A stretch of DNA of 6,156 bases from Oscillospiraceae bacterium (GTDB lineage Bacteria > Bacillota > Clostridia > Oscillospirales > Ruminococcaceae): positions 1 to 6,156 of the forward strand of contig JAFYEQ010000179.1 of NCBI GenBank assembly GCA_017544185.1, given 5' to 3'. The notes below the pieces were generated by a model. It was given only the letters and a program-made list of their open reading frames with translations. It ran no database searches and was not told the DNA's origin. Every line of letters starts with the position of its first letter. The first letter of the stretch is position 1. This document shows, piece by piece, positions 1 to 5,275 of this stretch. The position numbers and the translations under genes are program-made.

Positions 1-1480
1 CGTCGAGGGCTTGAGCGTGCTCGTTGGTGCGTATACCCGATACGCAGGCTGATACCCTTATATGCTTGCGGGCGCCCCAGAAGGGAGCCTTCTCTATCTT
101 GTGCATGAAGCGTGAGGGCTTGCCGAAGTCGGTGTCGACGCCTTTGTCGCACAGCTCGTTGTAGCGGTCGATGGATGCCTTCATGGCATCATAGGGGATG
201 TCCAGCTCCCGTGCCAGCTCTTCAAGAGTGTCACAGCGGTGCAGGTCTATCAGGTTCTTGAACACGCCCTTGGGGTCCTCCACGGCGCCGGGTATGAACT
301 TCTCCATCACGAAGGGCGGTACGGGGCCGTCCACGAAGCTGTCCTTGTCCCATTCCATATAGCTGCTGTCGTATATGGAGCAGTACCAGCCGCGGGAGTC
401 TGTCTCCTTATGCTCCTCGTCCAGCATAGTGCCTTTGTAGCGGGGCTGGTCGCGGAGCACGTTGCCCATATATACAAAGCCTGTATACTCATTGGTGAAG
501 CGCTCTCCTGCCATGTTCAGATACAGGAAGGGCTCCTCGAACATGAGCGCGGAGTCGAAGTCGTGCATCATCTTGGTGTGCCCTGTATTTTCCATGGCAG
601 CGCCTACGCTCATGGCCATGATATGGCCGTCGCCCGTCTTGCCGAACTGCTTTTTGTCGAACTCGGCTATATCCGGGCACCAGCGCTCTACCATAGCGAG
701 GGCGTTGGTATAGTCGCCGGTGGCGAGTATCACGGCACGCTTTGCTTCAAAGCGTATATACCTACCGTCCTTCTTGCCGATGACGCCCGTTACCCTGCCG
801 CCCTCGCGGATCAGCTGCACCGCAGGAGCAGAGTACCACACATCCAGATCGGTATGCTCCTTCACGTTGTCGAGGACTTTTTTGAGGGCGTTGCCCACAT
901 TTATGGGCTTGGGACCGATCCAAGGAGCGAAGAAGTAGCAGTGGTCGTCGCCGTAGTCGTAGGTGCTCTGTCTGTCCGTCCATACCCCGGTGAAGTCGCC
1001 GCTGGTGCAGCGGAAGGCGCAGAGCTTGCCGCCGTCGTTCAGGAGGGATGCGGGGTCGGTGTTGCTGTCTACCTTGCTGCCGTCGCCGTACTCGGTCTCG
1101 GAGGTGAGCCCTGCGCGGTTGAGGAACCACATCATGGCCTCCTCGGAATGATCCGCATAGGCGCGGAGCTGCTTGGTATCGGCACGCCATGAGCACAGGC
1201 TGTTGGTGTGGTGTATCCACTTCTCTATGCCTGCCTCGGTGGAGCGCGACTTTATGATCGCGGAGCCGCAGTTGCCCTGGGATATGACGCCCTGCCCCTT
1301 CTGGAGGAGGACGACCTTAGCGCCCATCTCGGCAGCGTAGCCCGCTGCTATGACGCCTGCTGCGCCTGCGCCGACTACTGCGATGTCACAGGATATGGTC
1401 TCGTCTGTCGGGAGCTCGCCTGTCTCTGCACATGATGCTGCTATCTCTGCGTCCGTTATAGTGGTCTGATAGTTAGACAT
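1..1480 (-). CDS. FAD-dependent oxidoreductase, fumarate reductase / 3-ketosteroid dehydrogenase-like (C-terminus beyond left edge)
   Basis: The minus strand is open for 493 codons from ATG at 1480 to the window edge. The start follows AGGAGGG (1487-1493) by 6 nt. Residues 33-42 are a dinucleotide-binding beta-alpha-beta start (IAVVGAGAAG, GxGxxG at 37-42). Further family motifs are ILATGD (251-256), KTGDGH (281-286) and the substrate-loop motif GERFTNE (325-331). The last visible residues resemble the closing FAD-binding segment, so perhaps 50-70 residues are missing. Known for the family (FAD_binding_2): hydride transfer to or from a C=C bond of fumarate, urocanate, ketosteroid or similar acceptors. 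There is no signal peptide, Tat motif or haem-binding CxxCH, so a soluble cytoplasmic enzyme is likely; the substrate is unknown. Oddities: Q60 stands where an acidic residue usually binds the FAD ribose, and SG occurs near the end where GG is usual. It lies 136 nt after hisE. Confidence 0.9.
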   Translation of the reverse strand, partial: MSNYQTTITDAEIAASCAETGELPTDETISCDIAVVGAGAAGVIAAGYAAEMGAKVVLLQKGQGVISQGNCGSAIIKSRSTEAGIEKWIHHTNSLCSWRADTKQLRAYADHSEEAMMWFLNRAGLTSETEYGDGSKVDSNTDPASLLNDGGKLCAFRCTSGDFTGVWTDRQSTYDYGDDHCYFFAPWIGPKPINVGNALKKVLDNVKEHTDLDVWYSAPAVQLIREGGRVTGVIGKKDGRYIRFEAKRAVILATGDYTNALAMVERWCPDIAEFDKKQFGKTGDGHIMAMSVGAAMENTGHTKMMHDFDSALMFEEPFLYLNMAGERFTNEYTGFVYMGNVLRDQPRYKGTMLDEEHKETDSRGWYCSIYDSSYMEWDKDSFVDGPVPPFVMEKFIPGAVEDPKGVFKNLIDLHRCDTLEELARELDIPYDAMKASIDRYNELCDKGVDTDFGKPSRFMHKIEKAPFWGARKHIRVSACVSGIRTNEHAQALD

Positions 1481-1547
1481 GATACACCCTCCTAGAAGAT
1501 AGATGTTGGGAGCTAGAGGTCGGTACGGCTTGTTCGTGTGATCCCGT

Positions 1548-1585
1548 GGGCGCACACGAGGGCTCCGTAGGAGACCATGTGCCCC
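1548..1585. repeat. Structured intergenic repeat, copy A
   Basis: Positions 1548-1578 share a 31-nt core with 4145-4175 and 5332-5362: GGGCNSACACGAGGG followed by CTCCGYAGGAGAMCAT. It can fold: GCACA (1552-1556) pairs with TGTGC (1578-1582), GGG with CCC outside a single bulge, and CTCC (1563-1566) with GGAG (1570-1573) inside. Another possible arm is CGTGTG (1535-1540) with CACACG (1553-1558). The copy lies between hisE and the oxidoreductase gene. Unlike the two transporter copies it has no clear heptamer borders, so it may be an older or trimmed copy. Confidence 0.75.
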
Positions 1586-1596
1586 TGCAGGATCCG

Positions 1597-1616
1597 GCAA
1601 CTGCGTGAGCAGTTGC
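1597..1616 (-). other. Perfect 8-bp hairpin directly after the hisE stop
   Basis: GCAACTGC (1597-1604) and GCAGTTGC (1609-1616) form an 8-bp stem with a 4-nt loop, touching the hisE stop codon at 1617-1619. Neither strand has a T-run after it, so it is not a standard intrinsic terminator. It could protect the 3' end of the his transcript, weaken read-through into the oxidoreductase gene, or be part of the neighbouring repeat. Confidence 0.6.
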
Positions 1617-1940
1617 TCAAGTATTATGGTCCGAAACGTGGAACTGCTTGAGGTTGCCGATCTTGCTGCTGCGCTCGCGGAGCACGTCCTCTACCTCGGA
1701 TATGTCGAGGCCTCTCTCTGCGCAGAGGACTGCAACGTGATAGAACAGATCCGCGATCTCGTTCTTCAACTCGTTATTGTCCTGGTTCTTAGCGGCGATG
1801 ACCATCTCGGTACATTCCTCGCCGCACTTCTTGCATATCTTGTCTACGCCCTGATCGAAGAGATAGCAGGTGTAGGACTTCTCCTGCGGATGCTCTCTTC
1901 TGTCGATGACTACGCTGTAAAGTTCTGTAAGTACGCTCAT
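1617..1940 (-). CDS. hisE: Phosphoribosyl-ATP pyrophosphatase
   Basis: Hydrolyses phosphoribosyl-ATP to phosphoribosyl-AMP and pyrophosphate, the second step of histidine biosynthesis, in the cytoplasm. The 107 residues fit a stand-alone HisE of the all-alpha NTP-pyrophosphohydrolase (MazG-like) fold. Visible metal-binding motifs are E42-x-x-E45 in GEECTEMVIAAKN and E61-x-x-D64 in NEIADLFYHVAVL, with the usual DKICKKCGEE run (33-42) before them. The start is supported by AAGGAGATAAC just upstream of ATG at 1940. It begins 12 nt after the 64-residue gene and is the last clear his gene of the unit. HisE and HisI are separate proteins here, not fused as in enterobacteria. Confidence 0.95.
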   Translation of the reverse strand: MSVLTELYSVVIDRREHPQEKSYTCYLFDQGVDKICKKCGEECTEMVIAAKNQDNNELKNEIADLFYHVAVLCAERGLDISEVEDVLRERSSKIGNLKQFHVSDHNT

Positions 1941-1952
1941 GTTATCTCCTTA

Positions 1953-2147
1953 TCACATGCTCTCGACGAATGCCTTGAGCTTTTCGGGGTCGCTCCGGAG
2001 CTCTTGGAGAGCTGCCATAGCTGCTTCCTTGTCGGGATATGCGCTCATCCTCTCGGCGAGCTTCTCCATGAATGACGTGACCGCAGAGCGTTCATCGTCG
2101 CTCATGGACGCCATCATGTCCCGGAACTGTCTTATCATATCTTCCAT
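1953..2147 (-). CDS. Small helical protein of unknown function inside the his operon
   Basis: I do not recognise this 64-residue protein. It is rich in Met, Glu, Asp, Lys and Ala with no Cys, Trp, Gly or membrane segment, and reads as two amphipathic helices (about 2-34 and 39-63) joined at a turn near AYPDK (36-40). Support for it being real: it fills the hisI-hisE gap almost exactly (45 nt after hisI, 12 nt before hisE), shares their strand, and has an AAAGG ribosome site about 8 nt before ATG at 2147. ATG at residue 4 is an alternative start without a better site. It might be a small partner or regulator of the his enzymes, or an unrelated passenger; nothing in the sequence decides this. 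Confidence 0.75.
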   Translation of the reverse strand: MEDMIRQFRDMMASMSDDERSAVTSFMEKLAERMSAYPDKEAAMAALQELRSDPEKLKAFVESM

Positions 2148-2192
2148 ACGTTGCCTTTCTGTATCTGCACGGAGCCCGCGGCTGCCGTGTAT

Positions 2193-2606
2193 TTATCGGT
2201 CGGCGGGCTTTAGCTCCATATTGTCCATATCCAGCTCACGGTAGTAGCAGGAGCGGCGATAGCCGCTGCCGTCCTTCGTGTGGCATATCCCGCCGTTGTC
2301 GGGGGAGGCCAGGAACACCAGAGAGTTCTGCTCGCAGTTGACCAGTATCCTGTGAAGGGTATAGGTATTGCCCGATGTGTCCCCTTTGTACCACAGCTCA
2401 TTGCGGGAGGTGGACCAGAGCACTACCTTGCGGCGGCGTATGCTCTCCTCAAGGGCAGTCTTGTTGATATACGCTATCAGCAGGACTTCCTTGGTGTCTA
2501 TATCCTGTATACACACGGGTATCACGCCGCTGTTCGTGATGCTGTCTATCTTCGTGAAGTCGAGCGTGAGCTCGCCGGTCTCTTCTATGCTCATACCTGT
2601 ACCCAT
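2193..2606 (-). CDS. hisI: Phosphoribosyl-AMP cyclohydrolase, variant metal site
   Basis: Opens the adenine ring of phosphoribosyl-AMP to give ProFAR, the third step of histidine biosynthesis. The 137-residue protein has the family core: WSTSRNELWYKGDTSGN (64-80), NCEQNSL (90-96), ICHT (107-110) and RRSCYYREL (117-125). The three zinc-ligand cysteines are recognisable as C91, C108 and C120. Two departures from the form I know: the Asp-x-Asp-x-Asp Mg2+ motif around the first Cys reads N90-C-E92-Q-N94, and the C108-C120 gap is about five residues longer than usual. I believe related HisI proteins with NCEQNSL exist in other bacteria but cannot confirm it here. GAAAGG lies 9 nt before ATG at 2606; Met5 is a less likely start. 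It begins 28 nt after hisF. Confidence 0.92.
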   Translation of the reverse strand: MGTGMSIEETGELTLDFTKIDSITNSGVIPVCIQDIDTKEVLLIAYINKTALEESIRRRKVVLWSTSRNELWYKGDTSGNTYTLHRILVNCEQNSLVFLASPDNGGICHTKDGSGYRRSCYYRELDMDNMELKPADR

Positions 2607-2634
2607 ACTATACGACCTTTCATCGTGTCGGCTG

Positions 2635-3390
2635 TCATCTTACGATGATGCCCTTGCTGCGGCAGTCGGCCTTCACGTCCGACACGGTCAGCTCTCCGAA
2701 GTGGAACAGGGATGCCGCAAGGGCAGCCGAGCAGTCGGTCTTCCGGAAGGCGTCGGCAAAGTCGCCTACCTTGCCCGCTCCGCCGCTGGCGATGACGGGT
2801 ATGTTCACGGCATCCACCACGGCACGGAGCATATCTATATCGAAGCCGCCTTTGGTGCCGTCGGTGTCTATGGAGTTGAGGCATATCTCGCCCGCGCCCA
2901 GATCCTCAGCACGCTTTACCCATTCGATCAGGTCTATGCCCATATCCACGCGGCCGCCGTTGATATATACCGTCCATTTCCCGGGTGAGATGGCCTTGGC
3001 ATCCACGCCGAGGCATATGCACTGGGAGCCGAATATATCCGCGCCGTCCTTGATGATGGACGGATCCTTGACTGCCTGAGAGTTGACGGACACCTTGTCT
3101 GCGCCCGCACGAAGGGTCTCACGTATATCATCCACGGACTTGATGCCGCCGCCGACGCACAACGGTACGAACACTTTTTTAGCGGTCTCGCGCACCACAT
3201 CGAGGAACACGCCGCGTCCCTCGTAGGATGCGGTGATATCATAGAACACGATCTCGTCCGCTCCCTGCCTGTTATACTCCTCTGCGAACTTCACAGGGTC
3301 GCCGACCTCACGTATGCCTTCGAAATTTACGCCCTTTACCACCTTGCCGTCGCGAACGTCAAGGCACGGTATGATCCTTTTAGCAAGCAT
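2635..3390 (-). CDS. hisF: Imidazole glycerol phosphate synthase, cyclase subunit
   Basis: With the glutaminase HisH (not in this window), HisF converts PRFAR and ammonia into imidazole glycerol phosphate and AICAR, joining histidine and purine metabolism. The 251 residues match the usual length of about 252. The (beta/alpha)8 barrel landmarks are present: N-terminus [20 protein letters not shown] with catalytic D11, CVGGGIK (78-84), the second catalytic residue D130 in GVDAK, and C-terminal ASGGAG and [11 protein letters not shown] phosphate-binding loops. The reading frame is open further upstream to a GTG at 3453, but the family N-terminus and GGAGG 6 nt before ATG place the start at 3390. 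It is the first gene after the promoter, so hisA, hisH and the rest of the pathway must be encoded elsewhere. Confidence 0.97.
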   Translation of the reverse strand: MLAKRIIPCLDVRDGKVVKGVNFEGIREVGDPVKFAEEYNRQGADEIVFYDITASYEGRGVFLDVVRETAKKVFVPLCVGGGIKSVDDIRETLRAGADKVSVNSQAVKDPSIIKDGADIFGSQCICLGVDAKAISPGKWTVYINGGRVDMGIDLIEWVKRAEDLGAGEICLNSIDTDGTKGGFDIDMLRAVVDAVNIPVIASGGAGKVGDFADAFRKTDCSAALAASLFHFGELTVSDVKADCRSKGIIVR

Positions 3391-3396
3391 TGCTGT

Positions 3397-3401
3397 CCTC
3401 C
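3397..3401 (-). promoter_or_regulatory. Ribosome binding site that fixes the hisF start
   Basis: GGAGG on the minus strand, 6 nt before ATG at 3390. It rules out the longer reading from GTG at 3453, which would add 21 unrelated residues before the conserved HisF N-terminus. Confidence 0.85.
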
Positions 3402-3461
3402 GTACCGGGGAACGGTCATCTGCCGCCCCGCCATTGATCCGTGCATAGAACACACTCTTTC

Positions 3462-3490
3462 ATTATACACTATTTCTGCCCGATCTTCAA
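3462..3490 (-). promoter_or_regulatory. Promoter of the hisF-hisI-orf64-hisE unit
   Basis: On the minus strand TTGAAG (3485-3490) and TATAAT (3462-3467) are separated by 17 bp, a near-perfect sigma-A promoter. Transcription should begin near 3455, leaving a leader of about 65 nt. That is too short for a T-box, and I see no His-rich leader peptide, so no classical his attenuation is evident. Confidence 0.8.
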
Positions 3491-3526
3491 GGGGTTTTTA
3501 CAAATTTGTTGAATATGATACCGGAA

Positions 3527-3607
3527 GTCGGAAACGATCGGAGGGGCTGACCTGCGTGTCAGCCCTCCCGACATATACCGTGAACGATCGTAGGGGGCCG
3601 ATGGGCC
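3527..3607. repeat. GC-rich hairpin and related degenerate repeat in the divergent intergenic region
   Basis: GGAGGGGCTGAC (3540-3551) pairs with GTCAGCCCTCC (3558-3568), 11 bp with one bulged G and a CTGCGT loop; GTCGG/CCGAC (3527-3531, 3568-3572) offers an alternative outer pairing. AACGATCG followed by a G-rich run occurs at 3533-3540 and again at 3583-3590, and GGCC-GATG-GGCC (3596-3607) is a second small palindrome. The minus-strand string GGGCTGACACG matches the first part of the repeat core at 5332, so this may be a diverged relative of that family. There is no T-run, so it is not a clear terminator. Confidence 0.6.
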
Positions 3608-3624
3608 TTCTGGAATTGTACATA

Positions 3625-3665
3625 TATACCAGATCAACATATAAAACACCCCTTGATCTGGTATA
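3625..3665. promoter_or_regulatory. Perfect 13-bp inverted repeat, possible operator
   Basis: TATACCAGATCAA (3625-3637) is exactly complementary to TTGATCTGGTATA (3653-3665), with a 15-nt AT-rich spacer. It ends 9 bp before the -35 box of the GntR promoter. A weak promoter, TTGTAC (3616-3621) and TATAAA (3640-3645) with an 18-bp gap, would run through it. Neither flank has the T-run of a terminator. An operator for a dimeric regulator or a structured site fits better; which protein binds is unknown. Confidence 0.6.
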
Positions 3666-3674
3666 AAATGATTA

Positions 3675-3703
3675 TTGACAATGTGTATATTGTAATGTAT
3701 AAT
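3675..3703 (+). promoter_or_regulatory. Consensus promoter of the GntR-ABC transporter operon
   Basis: TTGACA (3675-3680) and TATAAT (3698-3703) are both perfect and 17 bp apart. Transcription should begin near 3710, giving a leader of about 34 nt before the GntR start. So strong a promoter ahead of a repressor gene implies that expression is set mainly by repression. Confidence 0.88.
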
Positions 3704-3722
3704 GTGTATAACGTATATATAC
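3678..3722. promoter_or_regulatory. Candidate operator overlapping the transporter promoter
   Basis: AATGTGTATA occurs exactly at 3680-3689 and 3701-3710, 21 bp or two helical turns apart, one copy just after the -35 and the other across the end of the -10. ACAAT-N6-ATTGT (3678-3693) and the perfect palindrome GTATATATAC (3713-3722) lie in the same stretch. YtrA-type GntR proteins are usually autorepressors, so this is the obvious place for the product of the next gene to bind. The assignment is inference. Confidence 0.55.
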
Positions 3723-3743
3723 AATCTCTTGCAGGAGAAAGCC

Positions 3744-4112
3744 ATGGATATTATCATAAGCAATTCATCCAACGAACCTATCTATTCTCAGATAGTGTCA
3801 CAGATCAAGGAGCAGATCATCTCGGGGGCGCTGGCTCCCGGGGATGCGCTGCCTTCCATGCGTACCCTTGCTACGCAGATGCACATCAGCCTTATCACCA
3901 CGAAGAGAGCCTACGAGGAGCTGGAGCGCGACGGCTTCATCGAGAGCTACACCGGCAGGGGGAGCTTCGTGAAGGCGCAGAACACGGAGCTTTTGCGTGA
4001 GGAGAACATGCGTCAGGCGGAGGAGCTGCTGATGAAAGCCGTCGCCAAGGCGAAGGCTGCAGGCGTAGGCCCCGAGGAGCTCAAGGCGATACTGGATATG
4101 CTGTATGAGTGA
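3744..4112 (+). CDS. GntR-family transcriptional regulator, YtrA subfamily
   Basis: A 122-residue DNA-binding protein. Residues 12-76 are a winged helix: PIYSQIVSQIKEQI, GALAPGDALPSMRTLA (28-43), the recognition-helix stretch ISLITTKRAYEELERDG (48-64) and the wing GRGSFV (71-76). The remaining 46 residues form a short helical tail (ENMRQAEELLMKAV and PEELKAILDMLYE), as in the YtrA group, rather than a FadR or HutC effector domain. The frame is open upstream, but AGGAG at 3733-3737, 6 nt before ATG at 3744, and the family N-terminus fix the start. YtrA-type regulators normally repress their own operon until cell-envelope stress or an antibiotic is sensed; how this one senses its signal is unknown. 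The next genes encode the ABC transporter it most likely controls. Confidence 0.94.
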   Translation: MDIIISNSSNEPIYSQIVSQIKEQIISGALAPGDALPSMRTLATQMHISLITTKRAYEELERDGFIESYTGRGSFVKAQNTELLREENMRQAEELLMKAVAKAKAAGVGPEELKAILDMLYE

Positions 4113-4270
4113 GCTGTTAGAGGTAGAAGTGGGGACAGTTGGGAGGGCCGACACGAGGGCTCCGCAGGAGACCATAGCTCCGCAGGAGACCATAGCTCCG
4201 CAGGAGACCCGTTGGCCCCTATGGGTATAGTTCCCATCAGCTCAACTCACAGCTCTCTTCTCTCAACTCT
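4111..4270. repeat. Composite intergenic repeat, copy B (GntR-ATPase gap)
   Basis: This nearly fills the gap between the regulator and the ATPase. The shared 31-nt core is at 4145-4175. GGGCC (4145-4149) pairs with GGCCC (4214-4218) to close the structured centre, and ATGGG/CCCAT (4221-4225, 4233-4237) is a further small hairpin. The right border is four 7-bp units, TCAACTC ACAGCTC TCTTCTC TCAACTC (4242-4269). The left border is more decayed, but GAGCTGT (4111-4117) still pairs with ACAGCTC (4249-4255). It has no coding capacity of its own. It resembles composite palindromic repeats that I recall from Ruminococcus-like genomes; that comparison is from memory. Confidence 0.7.
4159..4209. repeat. 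18-bp tandem repeat, nearly three units, inside copy B
   Basis: GCTCCGCAGGAGACCATA occurs at 4159-4176 and 4177-4194 with no difference, and its first 15 nt recur at 4195-4209. Each unit holds CTCC-GCA-GGAG, a small hairpin that also contains a Shine-Dalgarno-like AGGAG. The related loci near 1561 and 5345 have a single unit, so this one has expanded. Identity of the units suggests recent slippage. Confidence 0.95.
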
Positions 4271-4289
4271 GTATACGAGGTGATCGGAT

Positions 4290-5168
4290 ATGACCGGATA
4301 TGAGAATGCCGTTGAGATAAACGGCCTTACTAAGATATATGACGGCTTCAAGCTGGACGGGCTGTCGTTCTGCGTGCCCAAGGGCAGTATCATGGGCTTC
4401 ATCGGGCAGAACGGCTCGGGGAAGAGCACGACGATCAGAGCGATGATGGGCATCATCAGACGTGACGGCGGCAAGGTGCGGATGCTGGGCATGGATATAG
4501 ACGAGCATGAGCGCGAGATCAAGGAGCAGTGCGCGGTGGTGTTCGACGAGATACCCTTCCACGACGGGCTGTCGGGAAAGCAGATAGACATCATAATGAA
4601 GGGCATATGGCCCAAGTGGGACAGCGTCCGCTTCAGGGAGTACCTGGACCGCTTCGCGCTGCCCTACAAAAAGCCCATCGCAAAGCTGTCCAAGGGAATG
4701 AAGATGAAGCTGCAGATAGCCTCTGCGCTGTCCCACGATGCGAAGCTGCTGATCATGGACGAGGCTACGACAGGCCTCGATCCGGTGGTGCGCAACGAGA
4801 TGCTGGACATATTCCTTGAGTATATGGCGGACGGTGAGCGCTCCATACTCATGTCGTCCCATATCACGTCCGATCTTGACAAGGCGGCGGACAGCGTCAC
4901 CTTCATAGACAAGGGGCAGCTGCTGCTCACGGGATATAAGGACGATATACTCGACACCCACGCAGTGGTGCGCTGCACTAACAAGGATCTGGCAGCCATG
5001 GATGAGGCAGACTACGTATCCGCTCGGGTCAATGACTTCAGCGCGGAGGTGCTGACCTCCGACAGGGAGGCCTTCGTCCGCAAGTACGGCGTGGACATAG
5101 AAAAGCCCTCTCTTGAGGACATCGTGCTCTGGTACGTAAAGTCCAAGACCGCCAAGCGGTGGTCATAA
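4290..5168 (+). CDS. ABC transporter ATP-binding protein, YtrB/BcrA-like
   Basis: The cytoplasmic ATPase that powers the membrane subunit encoded downstream. It has 292 residues with complete ABC motifs: Walker A GQNGSGKST (39-47), signature LSKGM (133-137), Walker B LLIMDE (153-158), D-loop GLDP (162-165) and H-loop His191. The Q-loop position reads VVFDEIPF (83-90) without the usual Gln, which I recall as normal for ATPases paired with this kind of permease. After about residue 225 there is a C-terminal extension ending in EKPSLEDIVLWYVK, also typical of the group. The start at 4290 has GAGGTGA (4277-4283) 6 nt upstream. It lies 177 nt after the regulator across repeat copy B, and its stop codon touches a large palindrome. 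Substrate unknown; export of a peptide, lipid or antibiotic is usual for relatives. Confidence 0.96.
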   Translation: MTGYENAVEINGLTKIYDGFKLDGLSFCVPKGSIMGFIGQNGSGKSTTIRAMMGIIRRDGGKVRMLGMDIDEHEREIKEQCAVVFDEIPFHDGLSGKQIDIIMKGIWPKWDSVRFREYLDRFALPYKKPIAKLSKGMKMKLQIASALSHDAKLLIMDEATTGLDPVVRNEMLDIFLEYMADGERSILMSSHITSDLDKAADSVTFIDKGQLLLTGYKDDILDTHAVVRCTNKDLAAMDEADYVSARVNDFSAEVLTSDREAFVRKYGVDIEKPSLEDIVLWYVKSKTAKRWS

Positions 5169-5270
5169 TACTATTTCTTCCTCTATGTATAGACGATCTC
5201 TCCGCCTGAAAACCGTATACGTTGGTTTTCAGCCGCATTTCTCGTCTATACATAGGTCAGAAAGTAGTAT
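5168..5270. repeat. 103-nt near-perfect palindrome after the ATPase gene
   Basis: Three paired blocks lie symmetrically around a 9-nt loop. The outer block is ATACTA/TAGTAT (5168-5173, 5265-5270) plus TTTCT/AGAAA (5174-5178, 5259-5263) with one bulged G. The middle block is a perfect 14-bp arm, CTATGTATAGACGA (5183-5196) with TCGTCTATACATAG (5242-5255). The inner block is CTGAAAACC (5206-5214) with GGTTTTCAG (5224-5232). The internal loop is 9 nt on each side, and the apical loop GTATACGTT begins with the palindrome GTATAC. The first base is the last base of the ATPase stop codon. No T-run follows on either strand, so it is not an ordinary terminator. It could be a transposase-less mobile repeat or an RNA fold that tunes ATPase versus permease expression. 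Confidence 0.85.
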
Positions 5271-5275
5271 AAACA

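Noticed and set aside
239..1192. A 317-codon open frame on the plus strand
   Set aside because: It lies antisense to the FAD oxidoreductase, whose protein has clear family motifs. The plus-strand product is rich in His, Val, Ala and Gly with no recognisable domain.
3391..3453. A 21-codon upstream extension of hisF from GTG at 3453
   Set aside because: The conserved HisF N-terminus and a strong GGAGG both point to ATG at 3390; the extra residues match nothing in the family and begin right at the expected transcript start.
3391..3460. T-box or His leader-peptide attenuator ahead of hisF
   Set aside because: The leader is only about 65 nt, has no run of His codons and no antiterminator/terminator pair.
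3702..3743. Upstream ATG of the GntR frame at 3702
   Set aside because: It overlaps the -10 box and predicted transcript start, so it cannot be translated from that promoter; AGGAG serves ATG at 3744.
4159..4209. Tandem repeats as a small CRISPR array
   Set aside because: The 18-bp units abut directly with no unique spacers, and no cas gene is present.
4263..4961. A 232-codon minus-strand frame opposite the ATPase
   Set aside because: It is antisense to intact Walker A, signature and Walker B coding sequence, and its product shows no domain.
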